Of a DNA stretch of 7,310 nucleotides, positions 5,778 through 7,310 are shown piece by piece. Below the pieces are notes generated by a model. It was not told where the DNA came from and searched no databases. It was given only the letters and a program-made list of their open reading frames with translations. Numbering within the stretch: position 1 is the stretch's first letter; every line of letters begins with the position of its first letter. The translations under genes and the position numbers were made by a program. Location of the stretch: NCBI GenBank assembly GCA_028698375.1, contig JAQVDI010000029.1, positions 1 through 7,310 of the forward strand, read 5' to 3'. This stretch comes from Patescibacteria group bacterium. Lineage in GTDB: Bacteria > Patescibacteriota > UBA1384 > JAGGWG01.

Positions 5778-7310
5778 TTATTTCTTTAAAATTATATCTT
5801 GCAATCTTTTTAATAATTTTTTAACTTTTTCTTGGTCACCAATTTTTTCTGCTTGTTTAATTTGACGACGAATATTTTCCAAACTGACAAATTTATCTTT
5901 TTGTTTCAAAAAATTAATCAAATCACGAATTTCTGCTTTTGCCAATTCTAAATCAGCGATTTCATAATCATTCTCCACCTCTAAAACAGCCAATGAAAAA
6001 TCTGGACCAGCAGTTGTCACCAAAAATTTATCCTTATTCTGATGATCATTTTTATTATAGAAACCAATTACTTTTTTGTAAAGGGGATCGGATTGAAAAA
6101 TTTCTTCAAAACTTTTAGAAAAATTTTTAAACAATTTGGGGAACACAAAACCTAAAGCTAAAACCCTTTCTTTAATTTTCGGCTCTTGCGGCTCTTTGGC
6201 AATATTAATTTCTGAAGATTTACTTTGATCTTGCGGATTTTTGACTAAAATTTTCTCCAAAGCTTCATAAAGATAAGTCTCAGCGATTTCTAATTTGTCA
6301 GCAATTTTTTTCAACCATTCACCTTTTAAAATTGGATCTGCTACTTTATTAACCCAAGGCAAAATTTTTTCAGCAATTATTTTTCTTTCTTCTGCTGTTT
6401 TACCTTTTTGAGCATATAAATCAAACAAATAATCTAAGAATTCTTTCTTATTTTTAAGTGCTTCTGTCCATTTTTTCGGATCAGCTTTAATGCATTCATC
6501 AACATCTTTGTAAGGTTTGGGGATTAAAACGATATAAACAAAAAAACCACGAGCAACTGCCAATTCCACGCCTCTTTCAGTAGCAGCACGACCAGCATCA
6601 TCTTGGTCAAAAGCAAAATAGATACGATTTGTAAATCTTTTCAACAGATCCAATTGACTTTCTGTTAAAGCTGTACCGGAAGATGCAATCGTATTCTTAA
6701 AACCAGCCTGATAAGCAGAAATCACATCCATTTGTCCTTCAACTAAAACTACATGATTCTTATCCATAATTTCCCTTTTTGCCAAATTCAAACCATACAA
6801 AGTAAAACTTTTATTGAAAATGGGGGAATCACTTGAATTTAAATATTTTGCCATATCACCAGTATCAAATTCCGGCATAATTCGGCCAGTGAAACCAACT
6901 GGAGCACCTGTTTGATTAAAAATAGGAAAAATTACGCGACCGCGGAATCTATCAAAAATAGGTAATTGATTGGCGATTTTTTGATCTTTTTCAATCACTA
7001 AACCAGATTTAATCAAAAGAGGCAAAGGAATGCCTTTTTTAATTAAAAATTTTGATAACGCATCTTTTTGATTAACACTATAGCCCAAATAAAATTCTTC
7101 AATTGTTTCATCTTTTATGCCTCTTTCAATTAAATAATTTTTAGCTTTTTTGCCTGGATCTGTTTTTAATAAAACGTGATGGAAAAAACGCATTGCCAAC
7201 TCATTTAGCTCATAAAGCTTTTTCTTTTCACTATAAGCTTCTTGGTTAGTATGTTCCAATTTAACTCCTGCTCGATCTGCCAATAATTTCAAAGTGTCAT
7301 AAAATTCCAA
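5778..7310 (-). CDS. dnaG: DNA primase DnaG, 5' end beyond the window
   Basis: This primase synthesises the RNA primers for chromosome replication and works with the replicative helicase. The visible part has 510 codons and runs off the window edge. The first in-window codon, TTG, is read as an internal Leu in the segment EFYDTLKLLADRAGV, which in DnaG follows the N-terminal CHC2 zinc finger. About 90 residues including that zinc finger should therefore lie outside. The basic RNA-polymerase segment RFRGRVIFPI is at 121-130 of the visible part. The Toprim catalytic motifs are intact: VEGQMDVISAYQAG with Glu191, FAFDQDDAG with Asp235 and Asp237, and KDVDE at 268-272. The C-terminal third (about 380-510) is Lys/Glu-rich and helical, as expected for the helicase-binding domain, and is poorly conserved. 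It precedes rpoD on the same strand, as in the classical macromolecular-synthesis operon. Confidence 0.95.
   Translation of the reverse strand: MEFYDTLKLLADRAGVKLEHTNQEAYSEKKKLYELNELAMRFFHHVLLKTDPGKKAKNYLIERGIKDETIEEFYLGYSVNQKDALSKFLIKKGIPLPLLIKSGLVIEKDQKIANQLPIFDRFRGRVIFPIFNQTGAPVGFTGRIMPEFDTGDMAKYLNSSDSPIFNKSFTLYGLNLAKREIMDKNHVVLVEGQMDVISAYQAGFKNTIASSGTALTESQLDLLKRFTNRIYFAFDQDDAGRAATERGVELAVARGFFVYIVLIPKPYKDVDECIKADPKKWTEALKNKKEFLDYLFDLYAQKGKTAEERKIIAEKILPWVNKVADPILKGEWLKKIADKLEIAETYLYEALEKILVKNPQDQSKSSEINIAKEPQEPKIKERVLALGFVFPKLFKNFSKSFEEIFQSDPLYKKVIGFYNKNDHQNKDKFLVTTAGPDFSLAVLEVENDYEIADLELAKAEIRDLINFLKQKDKFVSLENIRRQIKQAEKIGDQEKVKKLLKRLQDIILKK

Noticed and set aside
5791..5796. Minus-strand TATAAT in the last codons of dnaG as an internal rpoD promoter
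   Set aside because: The hexamer is perfect, but no acceptable -35 element lies 15-18 bases upstream, and the bases are accounted for by the Asp-Ile-Ile-Leu codons.
1..7310. CRISPR array, insertion sequence, toxin-antitoxin or phage genes
   Set aside because: No regularly spaced repeats, transposase motifs, terminal inverted repeats or phage proteins were found. Apart from the unknown pair, the larger genes belong to ordinary families.

Overview
The window is AT-rich, uses the standard bacterial code (no in-frame TGA in any gene) and packs genes with very short gaps. The gene set suggests a member of the Patescibacteria (Candidate Phyla Radiation, CPR). The main clues are a compact primary sigma factor behind dnaG and a pair of small conserved proteins (a CPVC-motif membrane protein and a 175-residue helical protein) of a kind I associate with CPR genomes. 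Most genes also lack a Shine-Dalgarno sequence. This placement comes from recognition, not from a search.

Layout. Positions 1-460 hold a probable terminator from an upstream gene and a one-gene unit: an extended -10 promoter, a strong ribosome site, a TTG-started 68-residue C4 zinc-ribbon protein and a clear intrinsic terminator. Positions 462-4230 look like one five-gene plus-strand operon: CPVC membrane protein, 175-residue helical protein, ABC ATPase, ABC-2 permease and sortase. Its promoter lies just after the terminator. The gaps are 5, 19, -8 and 20 bases. Positions 4231-4569 are a convergent gap with no sizeable gene, but it holds a possible 35-codon hydrophobic peptide on the minus strand. 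Positions 4570-7310 carry, on the minus strand, dnaG (5' end cut off by the window edge) followed by the primary sigma factor gene, the core of the classical macromolecular-synthesis operon.

How the genes work together. DnaG makes replication primers and the sigma factor directs RNA polymerase to housekeeping promoters, so this half is core information processing. The plus-strand operon looks like a cell-envelope module: the ATPase and permease form an ABC-2 exporter, and the sortase is a membrane-anchored transpeptidase acting outside the membrane. The CPVC protein places a cysteine pair at the outer membrane face. The 175-residue protein appears cytosolic and has no known function. The two uncharacterised proteins are the best candidates for new biology here. 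The strongest concrete corrections are the translation start of the CPVC protein (517 rather than 469) and the possible leaderless small membrane peptide at 4401-4508.
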